DNA from: Plicaturopsis crispa FD-325 SS-3
Lineage: Eukaryota; Basidiomycota; Agaricomycetes; Amylocorticiales; Amylocorticiaceae
NCBI GenBank assembly: GCA_000827205.1
Contig: KN832555.1
Location: 86,307 to 127,413, forward strand
Length of the DNA stretch: 41,107 nucleotides
Reading direction: 5' to 3'
Below are positions 11,162 to 23,719 of this stretch, piece by piece. Below the pieces are notes generated by a model. That model searched no databases, had not been told where the DNA came from, and was given only the letters and a program-made list of their open reading frames with translations. A program made the position numbers and the translations under genes. The stretch's first letter is position 1. Every line of letters begins with the position of its first letter.

Positions 11162-13617
11162 CTAATCCTCCTCATCCCGCTTGCTAACAACGAACCCGCC
11201 CTCCCATCCCGGGATGTTCGACGCCTCCGCGCGCCACGTCCCCGTGAAATTCCGCCCGCCGGTGATATACCCAGTGAACACCCACTTGCCCATGCCCACT
11301 AAATTCAGATTTTGTGCGCGCTACACCCTGCGTGTCAGCCTTCGAATTCCCAATACACCGCACGACGAGAGCGACGTACCGGCACCCTCACGAGGCACAC
11401 AAGCCCGTCCCACGCGCGCACACGCCCATGGAACGTATAATGCCCCCACGCCTGCCCATGCTTCCAGTCCGTCTGCAAAGAGTCAGTATCCACTGCAGGC
11501 GCGCAGGTCAACGAAACGCTCGGACGCACCTCGCCGGTAATGATAATATCCTGTATGCCGTCGCACGGCTGGCGCAGGTACGCGTGCTGCACCGCATCGA
11601 GGTCATCCTCCTCCTCCGCGCAAGAGCCGCCGCACGACCCCGTGCTCGACGGCGGGCGCGCGAGGCCCGCTGCGGCGAATATCTCCTCGTTATCATCGTC
11701 CTCGGAGCCATTGTCGTCCTCGTCCATGGCGGAGGAGCTGTCGAGGCTGGAGAATGCGGACTCGGACTCGGTGTCCATGGCGTCTGTGTCGTCCTGGGCT
11801 TCGGTGGCTTCGAGTTCGTGGTACGAGGCGAGGGCCTCGCGCTTGTGGATGCAGGTGGGGCACGTGTCTGCGTTGTGCGAGCTGGGCTTGCCGGGTGCCC
11901 AGGTCTCGTACACGGAGACGTTGCCGTTCATGTCTTCGAATTTAAGATGCTCCTGCATGATCCCCGTCAGCTCTAAGCATACTCGTGTGAGTAGAAGAGT
12001 ACCTACCCCATCCTCGACACACGACCGAGCAGGTGGGAGCCACCCCTCGGACATGCCCTCGTCTACGCCATTAGCTTCGTGGCCCACCGCATCGCTCCCG
12101 CCGACAGCAACAGGTCGAGCATCACCGATGCAGTGGTGTTCCCGGAAACGCATGTACAGCGGGACGGTCGAGAGGAACGGGTTCCTCTCGGAGAACGACG
12201 CGGGGAAACCGCGCGTGGTGATGAGCTGGGTGTACAGCAATTCATGCGGGACCTACAACAACAACATCATCAGCACATAACTCCACCGCAGCTCAGGGCC
12301 AAGAAGCCGCACTCACGATCATACGACCGACCCACAGCCCAACGAGCGTCCCCGGCGTGTACATCGCCTTGCGCAACGGCGTATCCGCCCACGGATCCCA
12401 ACAAAACCGCCAGCGCCCCCAATCCACATCCCACCTCTCGCTCTCCGGGCCCTCCCCATCCACCTTCCTTGGGGACACAGCACCGGGCGACGCAGACTTT
12501 CCCCCGGGCAGCACAACCCCGCCGCCGCCGTTAAAATCGCGCACGTCCGCCTGCGTGATGCACACGCGGTCCATGCCGCGGCGCAGCGCGTCCGCGCGGT
12601 CGATAGGCAAATGCGGCGGCACGGCCACCGGCACGCGCTGCTTGCGCGCGAAGTACAGCAGCCGCGCGGCGGGCGCCAGGGGCGGGGGCGCGAGCCGGAG
12701 CGGGGAGAGGTGGTAGTGCGTGTGTGTGGGGACGGGGGTGCGCGTGCGGGAGGGCGGGAGGGTGGAGGGGTAGAGGGAGGGGAAGAAGACGGAGGGCGGG
12801 CGGTAGAGCGGGTAGGGTCCGTGCGCGGTTTGGAGGGAGTGTGGGTAGGGCTGGGTGGGGTTCAGGGAGAAGGGGACGTTGAAGTGGTTGGGCGGCGCGT
12901 AGGTGTGGGGGTAGCGGCATGCGAGGACGACGTAGGGGAGGATGGAGGCGATGAGTGAGGAGCGTTCCTCCTCGGTTTCGTTGGCTAGTTTCTCTGCGCG
13001 CGGACGGTTAGAAAATGAGGGAAGGCGGAGTGTAGAGCGGGCGCACCTTCTGTGGTGAGCATCCACATGAGCCAGAGCACGAGCGAGTTATACTGGTTCT
13101 CCTCGAGCCAGCCCTCGTGCCAGCTGCGCCGGACGCTGAGCCGCGTGCGCACATACCTGCCCACCCACGCATCGACGCCGGCCCACTCGAGCTGCGCCCT
13201 ATTCCGCCCATCGTCCTCGCTCATCATGATGAATGCGGGCCAGAGCATCCGGTCGAGCTGCTGGGTGTCGTGCACGGGGTCGGATACGCTATCGTTCTCG
13301 AGATCGGCGGTCATTTCGCGGAACTCGCCGAGGACGGTGCAGTACGTGCGCAGCTGCTGTGCGAGGGTGGTCGTGTACGTCGCTGCTGGCCCGAGCCGTC
13401 GCCGTGGGGCAGAAGAGTCGAATTTCGCGAGGAATATGCGCGCGTACAGCGAGGGGCAGGCGGTAAAGCCGAGGGCGGCGTATATGCGGCTGCATGTCGA
13501 GAGCAGCGGCGTGAGATGCAATGGTAAGCCGACCTCTGTGGACAATGCGAGAGCGAGTGCGATGTGCTCGAGTACTTCCTGGGGTAAATTGCACAGTACG
13601 GACGCCTGCTGCGCCAT
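11162..13617 (-). CDS. Large F-box protein (722 aa, six exons)
   Basis: Exons 13617-13047, 12993-12317, 12252-12007, 11952-11530, 11472-11380 and 11320-11162 keep one frame. Introns are 53-64 bp, several with clear GCTGAC or ACTGAC branch sites. The N-terminus carries an F-box (VLCNLPQEVLEHIALALAL, residues about 7-55). A middle part describes WLMWMLTTE and a proline/histidine-rich stretch (YPHTYAPPNHFNVPFSLNP). A conserved PHELLYTQL block follows, then a long acidic region (exon 4, EDDDNEEIF, about residues 540-590) with a CxxC-like TCPTCIHK. The C-terminus GKWVFTGYITGGRNFTGTWR is the strongest family match and resembles the closing domain of fungal F-box proteins of this size. Likely a ubiquitin-ligase adaptor; target unknown. 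It is unrelated in its body to the three smaller F-box genes. Confidence 0.82.
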
Positions 13618-15327
13618 TTTCTGCGATTTTTCGTCGTGGGGGATGTGGTGGAAGAGGTATCCTTGCGTTCTGTCGTGTTATTTTGTAGGTTTTGAGCAGG
13701 AAAGGGAGCGGGAAAGGGTCCAGACGAAAGGGGAGGGAAGGAGTAGAAAGTTGGACATCGCCGTGTAAAGTTGTGATGCTTTTGGGTGCGGCGGCGTGTT
13801 CTTGTGCCTCTCTGCCCGCACCGGACGCTGTAGAATTACGACGACAGCTCGTTTTTATCAAATTCGCCGCGTTATAACGTTATCCAGAGAACTAAATCCC
13901 CGGTTCTCCATGAGAAACGTAGCCGTAATTTACCTAGGGACCGGCCTGCTTGCCAGCTCAGTTTGATGAAATTCCAATGTTGCGAGCCAGGTGCGAGCTG
14001 GCGTTGTGGGTGCTGCTCTATAGCACTTTGAACGATATACGACGTCGCCACTGGAATGCCTCGACGTCGATTGTCCGTCGTCGATAATTGAAAGTTGTGA
14101 TCCCCGCGTTCGCATCAGACGGAAAGCACCGTTCGCGTAGGACGGAAAGTTAACGACGACGCTCAGCCTGCAAGACTAGAAAGTCAAGACCAGCAACGCG
14201 GCTACGCTCAAAGCGCCGTTTCAATCAAAACCTAACCACCCAACTCCGATGCCATTCGGATTTTTATTCTCGTTTCCCCTGCGCCGCTGCAGGTCCTGTT
14301 TATCGTGAACGAGGTGTGTGTGTGTGCCCCGTACATTTCTCGCACTGACACCCGACCAGACTTGGGGTCCAATACTGACTACTTTGTAAAATGACAGTAC
14401 AGTCAAGTGTCCCCGATCGCTCTCACACCTCGGGGGCTCTCGCGTCCTCTGCCCTCCTTATCACGTCCTGGAGGCAGTGGGGACGTCACCCATCGCTTCC
14501 CTTTCGGACCTATAGTTCCCAATTAAAGCCTCGCCACCTGCAACCTGCGCGTTCGTTCGTCCCATCGGCGGCGTTGGGTCCTTGGATCTCCCCCGCGCGG
14601 TGGCATCTCGCACGCCGCCGCGCCCATCTGCCGGTGTCCGGGGTAATAGCACACAATTTTCGATACGGCACACAAGGCCCCGAGGGCTCGAGGACCCACA
14701 CTAGATGCATCGGTTATGGTATGTGGTAACTCGCTCTCGCGTATGTCGGGCTGAGATGTTGTACCGTCAAGCGATCCAATATCTCTTTTGCAGTGCTGAG
14801 CTATCATGATGGATGGCCTGCCTGTTCACCGCCGTCTATGGTTGCGCGAGCTGGATCTTCGCTCGCGTTAACTTCGCGCTTCTGTCCAGGTGTGTGATGT
14901 GATATTCTGTGGGCTTACCATGCCTTGCACGAGGACGCGTTGCAAATTTCGCGATATCGCCTCGCACGCCCCCTCTTCCTCTGCCGTGAAAAATCTTGGT
15001 CATTATCACCCGTCCCGAATCCTCGTGCCCGTCCGAGATCCCCTTGTCCCGTATCCCTCATGTTCGTTCGTATCCCTCGTGGCCGTCCGAATCCCCCATG
15101 GTTGCTGGAGTTTGGCCCCAAGCCGTCCGAACGCCCCCGCAAACCGCCACGCCCGGGTCGTTCGTCGAATCGTTCGGTTTCCGCACTCTCGAAAATACCG
15201 ACTCGCCGATTTATCTCTACGCCGCAAAAGTCCCCCGTCGACTGCCCCGCTCGTCCATGGTGCTTACTGCCCTTTAGCCGTTAGCCGTTAACGTGCTACC
15301 CGGTAGGTGGTGTTCGTCCATGGTGCT

Positions 15328-15394
15328 TCCCCTCTCCCCTCACAGATCTCTCCTCTCCCCTCACAGATCTCCCCTTCTCCTCCTCACCGATCTC
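15328..15394. repeat. Tandem repeat, ~21-bp pyrimidine-rich unit, three copies
   Basis: The unit CCTCTCCCCTCACAGATCTC is repeated with small changes three times (the third copy reads ...CTCACCGATCTC). Confidence 0.75.
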
Positions 15395-15540
15395 TCCTTG
15401 AGCACGGTCGACGAGAAATTCCGGTAAGCGGGGAGCACGCGTAGATCTTCCCACTTATCTGACGCTTAACCCCTCTGCGACGATTCCTCCCAGGCTGCCC
15501 GAAGTAGGCGTGTTCCTCGACGGACGCGGGCTTGGCGGGC

Positions 15541-15609
15541 GCCAGCGATGCACTGATGCAGCCGCCAGCGATGCACTGGTGCCGCTGCCAGCGATACATT
15601 GATGCCGCC
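15541..15609. repeat. Tandem repeat, 23-bp unit, three copies
   Basis: Units starting GCCAGCGATGCACTG at 15541, 15564 and 15587; the third has GCCAGCGATACATTG. Confidence 0.85.
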
Positions 15610-18257
15610 GCACCACCGCCCGTGCGTCCCTCTCATTCGGATTTGCGTCGCGTCTGGATTGGACGCGTTTTTCTACTGTTGCCGCCCGAGTATCGCTGTG
15701 AACTTCCAGCGCGAGCGTCTCTACGAGTGAGCCCGAGCGTCGCTGCAAAACCGAAACGCTGGCATACATCCAATTTCGACAATGTATGACATACGCCGTA
15801 CCGAGTCACCGAGTCACCGACGACCCCCCGCTTCTCGCCCTCCGGCGGCTCCCCGCGATGCAGTGCGACCCTTCCAAGTTCCAACCTCCCCTCTGTGTGA
15901 CGACCGGTGAGCTCTGTCGTCGTCGAACACACCCGCTGGCCATTCATCTCGGCACAACAGTATACACAGCACTCTCTTCCATCACCCTCGTCCATCACGC
16001 ACCCTGAGTCCTACATCCTGCGTCCCGAGCTTCCAGATCCGATTCATTTGGGACGGACGCTCGCTGGCCTTGGCCCTTCGTCGAGGCGGGGAGCCGCCGC
16101 TCCCGGTTACGTAAATCGCGCGCCCACCGTGTACGCAGGACGCCGCAAAGTCTGCCCCTCGAGAAACGTCTACGTGGTATGTACACAGCGTCACGACTAT
16201 GCCACCTTTGCGCGCGTCGAGATATCCGCTGCGGCAGGTACTCAGTCCAGCCACCATATCACCGCTGAACATCCTAGACGTACAAAACACTGCTGCTGCT
16301 TTCGATTGACATGGAACCAAGAACACAGCACTCGAAGCCTAGTTATTAATCCAAACTCTGGACGAACGTGCGTCGGGGGCATACCACTCTACACTCTACA
16401 TGCCGCCGTACGTGCCTAGGACGTCTCAGATCTCTGAATCTGAACTGCCAGCACTAGTGTTTTGCGGACCCTTTGGATGTTTATATTTATCTAGCGCTGC
16501 ACTGGCAAGCCGTTGAGCATTGACCAATTGCAGAGGTATCATTGCGCCGCGATGCATGCAGTACGCAAATTCGGAGACTTATACGGATCTTGGGTGCGTG
16601 GTGTGTCAGTCGATGGCATGCTAAGCCTCGCGCGAGGCAAAAGTCAGACGATAGTTTGTGGGGTGATATACACCGAGTGCTCAATCCTTTCAGTAGTTAT
16701 CGTACTATTCTCGACGACTACTTTTAGGGTTTGCCCAACATCCCGTTGAAGCCTACATGAATACGGCGTTAGCATACTTAGCCACGCCTCATTGCGCCAT
16801 GTTCATGACTTCGGCGAGCTGCCTCCCCGCAACCGCGCGCCCGGCTGCACTTTGACGTCCATATTGTGGCATTGTCCAACGTCATAACGTATGTACGCCA
16901 TCTCCGAAGATTTATTTTTTCATTTCATTTATTGAAAACTGATCCACCGACTGGCGACAATTTACGGTCGCGTTCCTGGGACATAATCCGTCGTCTTCTA
17001 AGCTTCGGCAACTCATCGCCAAGCATCGACCGACCTGCTTGCTCTTCGAGTCAAGCGGTTTCCAGGCCGATTCGTGTAGGTATTTCCTATTCGACGAGCC
17101 ACTCGCCTGCCAGTGCGCAGTTCAGCTCCAACACACCGCGTCGCGTCGGCTACTTTCCACCACACTGGAACGGCACGCCCATCGTCGCCCCCACACGCAG
17201 ACCTGCACACGACACGACGTACGGTCTCCCAAGCCTCCCCGACTCGGACGGATGCACCCTCGCCTACCATCGCCCACCGCGCCCGAGATGCGCCCCGCAG
17301 ATTGCCCAGCGCCACCATCAAAGTTCGCCCGATCGCGATGCCATCCATTCATTGCCCAGCCCTGCCTGCTGCCTCCGTGCGCCGCGGACCCGCGCTTTGC
17401 GATGTGCGGTGTGCGCATTGACACCTATCGACACGTACTCTGCTGCGAATATGTACCGTACTTTGGCGCATTCATACTTTGGCGCGATCGAGTGTGCATG
17501 GGAGGTGTTGCGGTAACGACGAGGCTAGAAGCTGGATGGCTGCTGCTGCGCACTATATGTTGTCGTCTCGACGACGATAGTTAGCGCTGCTCAGCGCTCA
17601 GAGTCAGAGTCATAGTGGACCTGGGGGTTGGTACCGGTGAGCGCACTGGCAGCGTGTTGAGTTTTCTTGTCTTCGTTTCTCATCATGATCACCTATGTCG
17701 AAGGCAGCGTCCAAGCCGAGTCGGAGTCGGACTGCGAACATCGCCATTCTTTGTTGCGCGCCTCTGAGCACCCTGGGATGGACGCCCCCACGCACAGCTG
17801 GAAGGCCCTATCTGCATATACACCCCACCAGATTGCCAATTCGCATCCGCGGCACTCGTATGTTCTGCTCTCGCCTCATGTCTCTCCTGTGCCCCTTACG
17901 CTAACGGGTGTACTCCACGGATTAGTGGCGGCACGGAACTTGAACTATGCGACACTTCACATCTGCATGCGATGCAATATGTCCTCACAACCTGCAATAT
18001 GTCCTGAAGACGATCGACGCAGCCCTCGGCGCTGATAGTGGTGTACCCACACTAGTACTCTCGTCACGCGCGCCCATACTCCCAAGGCCAGTTTCGTGCT
18101 GTGAGCTCCGACCGCCTCGTTGCACTGTGCAGCCTGTGGCAGCATCAGTGCCCACTGGATGACTGTCCAGGGCTAGACGCACGATACTGGCATGATCTGT
18201 GAGTTTATCTGGCTCCTGTTCGAATTCCAATCCTGCTGCTATTCTTACTTTGAATCT

Positions 18258-18340
18258 GATTATGCATGGGCGAACAGCTTGATAATGCACGAGCGAACAG
18301 CATGATCATGCACGGTCTTACTTTGATTGTGCATGGTCGA
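18258..18340. repeat. Imperfect tandem repeat around TGATNATGCACG...GCGAAC
   Basis: Four related units of about 20-27 bp (TGATTATGCATGGGCGAAC, TGATAATGCACGAGCGAAC, TGATCATGCACGGTC, TTGATTGTGCATGGTCGAAC). Confidence 0.65.
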
Positions 18341-18490
18341 ACCCTGCGAGCTCTCCGCAGCCGCGGTGTCTGTGCCACTGCGTCATGGCCAGTGAGCACT
18401 GAGCAACGGCGTTAGTCCGTGCGAGAACGGACGCTCGGACTGGGGCTTTCGACGGCGCAGTGATGATCATGGATGCTGCGCTTCTTGATT

Positions 18491-18547
18491 TCCCTCGCAC
18501 CCACAAACTTCCCTCACACCCACAAACTTCCCTCGCACCCAGAAACG
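18491..18547. repeat. Tandem repeat, 19-bp unit, three copies
   Basis: TCCCTCGCACCCACAAACT is followed by two near-identical copies. Confidence 0.85.
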
Positions 18548-19585
18548 TCTCGAGACGGACGTTCTTCTCTCCCTCGGTGGCGCTGGTGCGCATTATACAA
18601 ATGGTTTTGCGGCGCTGACATGTGTCTTTCCACGCGTTCTTTGTTAGCAGGTCTGCGCTTCGGCTGAGCGCGCGCTCGTCTGCTTCGACCCGTACTCCAT
18701 CTGGCCCAGTCTTCTACTCAGTGATCGACTTATCGTCTTGGCCATTTTCTCTCATACATGGATGCTGTATAACGAATATAATCCTGCTACCCGCCGTTTC
18801 TCACAAGAGCCTCGCTTCCGTACCCAGCCGTGGAACTCTTCGCGATCATTATGCTGGCCTCTCTGGTTCTTTGCTTTCTCACCAGCGCCGCACGCTTCCT
18901 CTTGCCGTAACCCATCTCGAAGTCTGTGCGAATATCTGTGGTTCTCCTGCGCTGTACACTTCACACGTCTCTCTGATCTGATTACGAAGAAGAGACGTCT
19001 GTTGGTCTTTGCATAAGCCCAAGCTCTGGCGCGTTATCCCTGTGCCGTACGTCGCTATTTCGCTGGAATGCGATCCTTGCGCCCAAAGTCTATGTGATGG
19101 ATTCGCTTGCGCTACTTCATCAAATCGTTAATTTTGCGGTTCTTTGTCGAATTTGCGGCACGGCTTCCGACTTGTCCTCTCTGTCGCCTGTCCTGGTCGC
19201 TCTACGCGTCTCGCTTTTCTCACAGACATGACTCTTGCAATGCTACTGCGAGCTGTCGAGACTGAAAAATAACATCTCTTTTGACGATACACTGAGGCCT
19301 ATTTCCTCGAATACTGGACGACGGACACGAATTTAAGCGATACCGGAGAGACCTCTGCCCGCCAGTGCGCTGGAAATCAGTGGTATTTCACGTACCTTCA
19401 CGCGGTTTCACTCAGAAAACCTATTCTGTGCTTCGACGGTAGACAGAAATCGATGTGAAAACGCTGGACGGATGATTGGTAGCGCGTGTCTTTCCTTTCC
19501 GGGACCAAATTGAGCGAATCCTTCACGAACCCGACCTCGTCATGGAATGCATCTTCTGTGAAATCGCTAATTGGACGCCTCAGAG

Positions 19586-19670
19586 TATAAAGTCTGTCGT
19601 TATTTTATTCTCGCTCTTTCTTCCCCCCTCCATCTCCCTCCCCCCGCTCTCTCCTCACCTCACACAAAAA
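19586..19670 (+). promoter_or_regulatory. Probable core promoter and leader of the PUF gene
   Basis: TATAAA at 19586-19591 lies 80 bp upstream of the PUF start codon and is followed by a long CT-rich stretch (19605-19660), the usual look of a fungal core promoter with pyrimidine tract near the transcription start. The leader ends CACACAAAAA just before ATG. Confidence 0.5.
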
Positions 19671-22485
19671 ATGCAGTCGTCGGACGGGTCTCATCCTTTC
19701 TTGGGCTTTTACCGCGAGCCAGAGGTTCCGCGCTCGCGCCAGTCGTCGGCCTCGTCCATCTGGGCGCCCCAGCCCCAGCCGTCGGAGACGACGTGGCCGA
19801 AAGCCATCAGCTCGTTCGCCCGTGATGCCGAGAGGCAGCTCGAGCGCCTGCCTGCTCTCGGGCCAGAGGCTCTCCGCTTGACCCCGCTTCCGCCCGTGAG
19901 CAGGGAAGACGTGTTCGGACCCGTCGGATACGTCGAACGCGTCGAGCAAAAACCGATCGTCGGCGCTATCGGAGACGGCAGGAAGAAAAACAGCCCCGAG
20001 CTGGAGGAACTGGTAGGCTTTCTGTTTCGCCCTCTTACGCGTTCTTTCGCGTTTTTTTGACGCGTTTGTTTTTTGCCGTGCAGCATGTCGAGTCGCTCCT
20101 TCGCACGCTCAACCTCAACTCTCCAACGCCCTACGAACAGCCTTCCGCCCGCCAGCTCAGCCTCGACACATCGCACCCGTCCCCGGGCTCTCCTGATTTC
20201 TCCCCTCTATCTACTACGTCTTCCCTCCTTACGCCCAAAGATGCTTCACCTGCCTGCTCATTTGACTCAAAGTACAATAATAACTCTCCTTACGAATACA
20301 CCCGCGCACTGCCCCAGCACGCCCAGCCCGGCCTGCTCTTCCAGCCTAGCTCCCCAGACGAGCAACACGACATTCTTTCCTTCCAACCATCTACCGCTCA
20401 GAACTACCGCAACTACCCCCAGCAGCCGTCCTTCCTATCTGCTCCTCCCCTACCTTCGGTACCGTTCCCGTTCTTCGAGCCGGCGACGCCCGCACCGGCG
20501 CCGCCCCCGACGCTGTACGCTACCGCTCCGTCGCCCGCGCGTCTGCAGCGTGCGCCTCCGGGTGTGTGGCGCCAGGCCCCGCCTCAGTCTCAGCCTTCCG
20601 CTGCTGACTGGCTCAGGGCCGAGGAGCGCCCCGCGATGCTAGACAGCTCCGCGTACAGCTCGGGCGTTGTCGTCAGCGACGACCGCCTGCGCTCGTCGCC
20701 GCCGCGCCACTCCTTCGAGCACCGCGGGAGCGGAGCGAGCCCCGACCGTTCGCATTCTCAGCACGAGGTTAGTCTTTTCTTGTTTTCTTTCCGACCAATA
20801 TATAAATGTATGCACATATACCGCGCTCGACACAGCCTATCAACTTCCTGTCGCTCCTCCACCCGTCGTCGTCGCCGCCGTACCAGGTGTTCGTCGCGCG
20901 TATCATCAAGTCGTCCGACCAGCAGGCGTCGATCTTCTTGCAGCAGAAGCTCAAGGTCGCCGACGTGGAGGAGCGCGCGAAGATCGTCGAAGCGATCTGC
21001 GCAAGGGGGTTCGAGATGATGGCGCACCGGTAACTTTTGGCTGTCTGCATCTCATACGCTACGCAGCACGCTCACTGTATTTGTAACATTTTAGGTTCGG
21101 GAACTGGGCGGTTCAGCGGTGCCTCGAGGCTGCTGCGACGCCTAAAGAGCGCCGCCAGATCGTCGGTTGCATGAGGTCGGGCATTCTCACTTACTTACCA
21201 AAAGTCAATGCGCGCGTACTCATATGATATATGGTGCCTTGTGCAGCGGACGCATCGTGGAGCTTGCGACGAACTGCTATGGGTGCCACGTTCTGCAGAA
21301 GGCGCTCGACTGCGAGGAGGATGTGAGGCTGATGATCGTTTCGGAGCTGCTGCTCGGCGACCCCGCGCAGACGCTGGTTAACAAGCACGCGTCGCATGTT
21401 TGGAGTAAAGTACGTTGGCCGCTTCGTATCTGGGCGATACGGCAAATTTATGGGGGCGGCTAGATTATGGAGTTGACATGGAGCGCGCCTGCGCCGCCGA
21501 TTTTTGCATAGTACGTCTTCGTCGCTTTTCCCTCGTTCTCTTGGTGCTCATATAATGGATAGCGTCAACAAGTCCTTGAAGGGGAAATGGGCGTCTCTCG
21601 CCTGCCATGAGACGGGTTCTCTTGTTGTTCAGGTTCGGGAACTATCATCCGTATCGTCGTTCTGTGATTTACGACGGTATCAACAGCACGCGTTCGAAAA
21701 TCTTGAAGAGTCTGCTAAGGACGGGATCGTAGATGAGCTATTAGACCAAGGCCCCGCCGTCTTTGGCGAGGTCGCGAAGAACCAGTGGGGGTCCTACTGC
21801 ATCCAGCACAGTCAGTCCTTCCCCCTCCTCCTCCTCCTCCTCCTCCAGAAACGCGTTATGTAATGATATACTGACATTTACCCCGTACCGTGACGCGCGT
21901 ATAGTCCTAGAGCATGGATCGGACAAGCACCGCGCGATGACGCTGGAGCATCTCGTGTCCGGGCTTCTTGATTACTCGACTAACGAACAAGGCGCGAAGT
22001 CGGTCACGAAGGCGCTGAAGGAGGGCGGGAAGGGGACGCTCGACCGGATCGTCACGCGTATGTGCGAGCCGGCTAAAAGGTGCGTTTTTTTCACCGAATG
22101 TCCCCAGCCATGTCCTTCATCTACTAATTATGGCCGTAGCGCTCGGAGGGCTATGATCGTCGATCTCGCACTCTCTGTTACCGGAAGCCAGCTCATTGCG
22201 AGCGTGCTGCCGAGCGTGAGTCCATTAGTCCCTTATATCCTCGTATATCTTTCTGACGGCACACCTGCGCAGGCCGACAAGGACCAGCGCGCTCTGCTCT
22301 ACGACTGCATCCGCGGGCACATCGTCACCCTCCGCGGCTGCAAGACCGGCTCCAAGGTCATCTGGTTGTTGTCAGTCCCTTCTCCCCTCCACCTGCTTCT
22401 GTGTACGGTGTCGCTGACTGGCGGGTGCTAAAGTGATAGAATGGTTCGGCCCTCGGATCCTGTGGATAGCCGGGCGCGACGCTGA
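19671..22485 (+). CDS. PUF (Pumilio-family) RNA-binding protein (701 aa)
   Basis: Twelve exons close in one frame: 19671-20012, 20084-20767, 20836-21029, 21095-21175, 21247-21409, 21464-21510, 21563-21632, 21687-21810, 21905-22079, 22140-22215, 22273-22370, 22434-22485. The first 342 residues are low-complexity, rich in Pro, Ser, Gln. The rest is a PUF repeat domain: NWAVQR, CYGCHVLQ, QWGSYCIQ are the RNA-facing helices of successive repeats, and the ending GSKVIWLFDRM is typical of the last one. PUF proteins bind 3' UTRs of mRNAs in the cytoplasm and repress or destabilise them. Some helices (ASHVWSK, TGSLVVQ, EQGAKSV, GSQLIAS) deviate from the usual N/S-Y-Q pattern, so the target motif may be unusual. 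The donor after exon 4 (GTCGGG) is weak. The in-frame extension upstream to 19476 overlaps the TATA box, so ATG 19671 is preferred. Confidence 0.9.
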
Positions 22486-23719
22486 TTATTATTTAGCGCG
22501 CATATTACGGCTACTGAACGGCCTGCTCGCTCACGATTTTGACTTTCTGGCCACAAGTTACGCCCCGCTCGATCTCTCGCCCTCGCATCTCCACGAAAAA
22601 GCTCGAAACAACCAACTGCATCATCCACTTCACGACCCAGACACAACCACGTACTTTAACGCCTCCAGCCTTTTCACGCATCATTAATCGGAACACCCAC
22701 CGCACTCGCACTCGACCTACGTATAATCATCATCGCTCATTCCCGTCGCATCTGCTCGTACTCCATTTCAAAAGGCGCCGTCGCACTTCATTTCAAAAGG
22801 CGCTGCCGCCATAGGCCGCCATCCATTTTCGAGAGGCGCCGCTGCCATCCATTTTTCACATGGCGCCGTCGCCATCCATCCATATTTTCTCAGGACCAAC
22901 CATTTTACAAGCGCAGCGTCACGGTCATTTCGCCGCCTGCACGCCCCCATCTTCGCATGTGTCTCCGCCATTTAGTTCTCCCGCCCTGCCGTGCTTGCAG
23001 TCGATATACTTCTCCGGACCCGCTTCCTCTACGTCTGCGTCCTCCTTACTTCGAGGGCGTCCGTCAATTTTTCGTCACGATCTTCGTCAAGGTTTTCAAC
23101 CACCACCCACCCTCTTTTGGCTGTTTGTCCTTCTACTTGGCTGTTTGTCTTTCTACTGCTATATCATCACCACCACCATCGTCAACAACGCTCTGCATTG
23201 CATTATTTCTTATTCCTCATTTCCACTCCACGGACTAAAGCCTGAATCTGATTTTTTCCTGCATGCATGGCATCCCACTGTAGTCATACTATCTCACTGT
23301 CTTTCTGTAGTAACACCGTGTCCTGTCGCGACGGTCGAATGATATCTTTTTCGTATCGTCTGTTCGTCACCGAAATATTTCTGTCGCTCTTGGTACTAGT
23401 ACTGGCAGTGGCAAGAATGGACGACGACTACCTTCTATATTGGGGACCGTGGGAACCTCGCCTGCGTTGGGTATAAAGACGAAAAATCTTCCGGCATTTC
23501 TTTCCGTTCACTGTACGCGTCAAGCTGATTTCTTTCATGGACTTTTGCATTTGCTGTGCTGGCTGAATGCAAGATTACTCTCAGAGCGCTCTGCATCTTG
23601 TTCCCTCCCAATGATTCAGTCAGACCAAGCTTGCTCACGGCAACACTCTGTAGGCAACACCGCAGTCTTCTTCCCTCTGCGCCTTCGTCTCGCGATATGT
23701 AGTTGTCCTTGTGCTCACT
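22486..23719. other. Intergenic, no gene seen
   Basis: About 1.2 kb after the PUF gene. It holds a GGCGCC-containing repeat cluster (22762-22890) and pyrimidine-rich sequence; open frames such as 22860-23342 look random. No exon or RNA gene is supported. Confidence 0.45.
22762..22890. repeat. Degenerate tandem repeat, CCATTTN...GGCGCCG unit
   Basis: Four units of roughly 26-36 bp share CATCCATTTT or CATTTCAAAA followed by AGGCGCCG or TGGCGCCG and GCCAT. Confidence 0.7.

Larger units (their letters stand above)
13618..19585. other. About 6 kb without a recognisable gene
   Basis: Many overlapping frames of 60-220 codons exist on both strands, but none shows a known domain, a convincing exon chain or a conserved motif. 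Composition is rich in CCC/TCG steps. Small tandem repeats occur at 15328-15394, 15541-15609, 18258-18340 and 18491-18547. Candidate uses are upstream control of the PUF gene, a long non-coding transcript, or decayed sequence; nothing here decides between them. Confidence 0.45.

Noticed and set aside
11314-12534. Long plus-strand frames opposite the large F-box gene
   Set aside because: They are antisense to exons with clear splice sites and carry only low-complexity Ser/Arg sequence.
15541-15609. Possible CRISPR-like array
   Set aside because: The units are directly adjacent with no spacers, and the context is a fungal nuclear genome.
18300-18360. tRNA-like GGTTCGA box on the minus strand near 18335
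   Set aside because: No matching acceptor stem, D-arm or anticodon arm could be laid out; the match belongs to a local tandem repeat.
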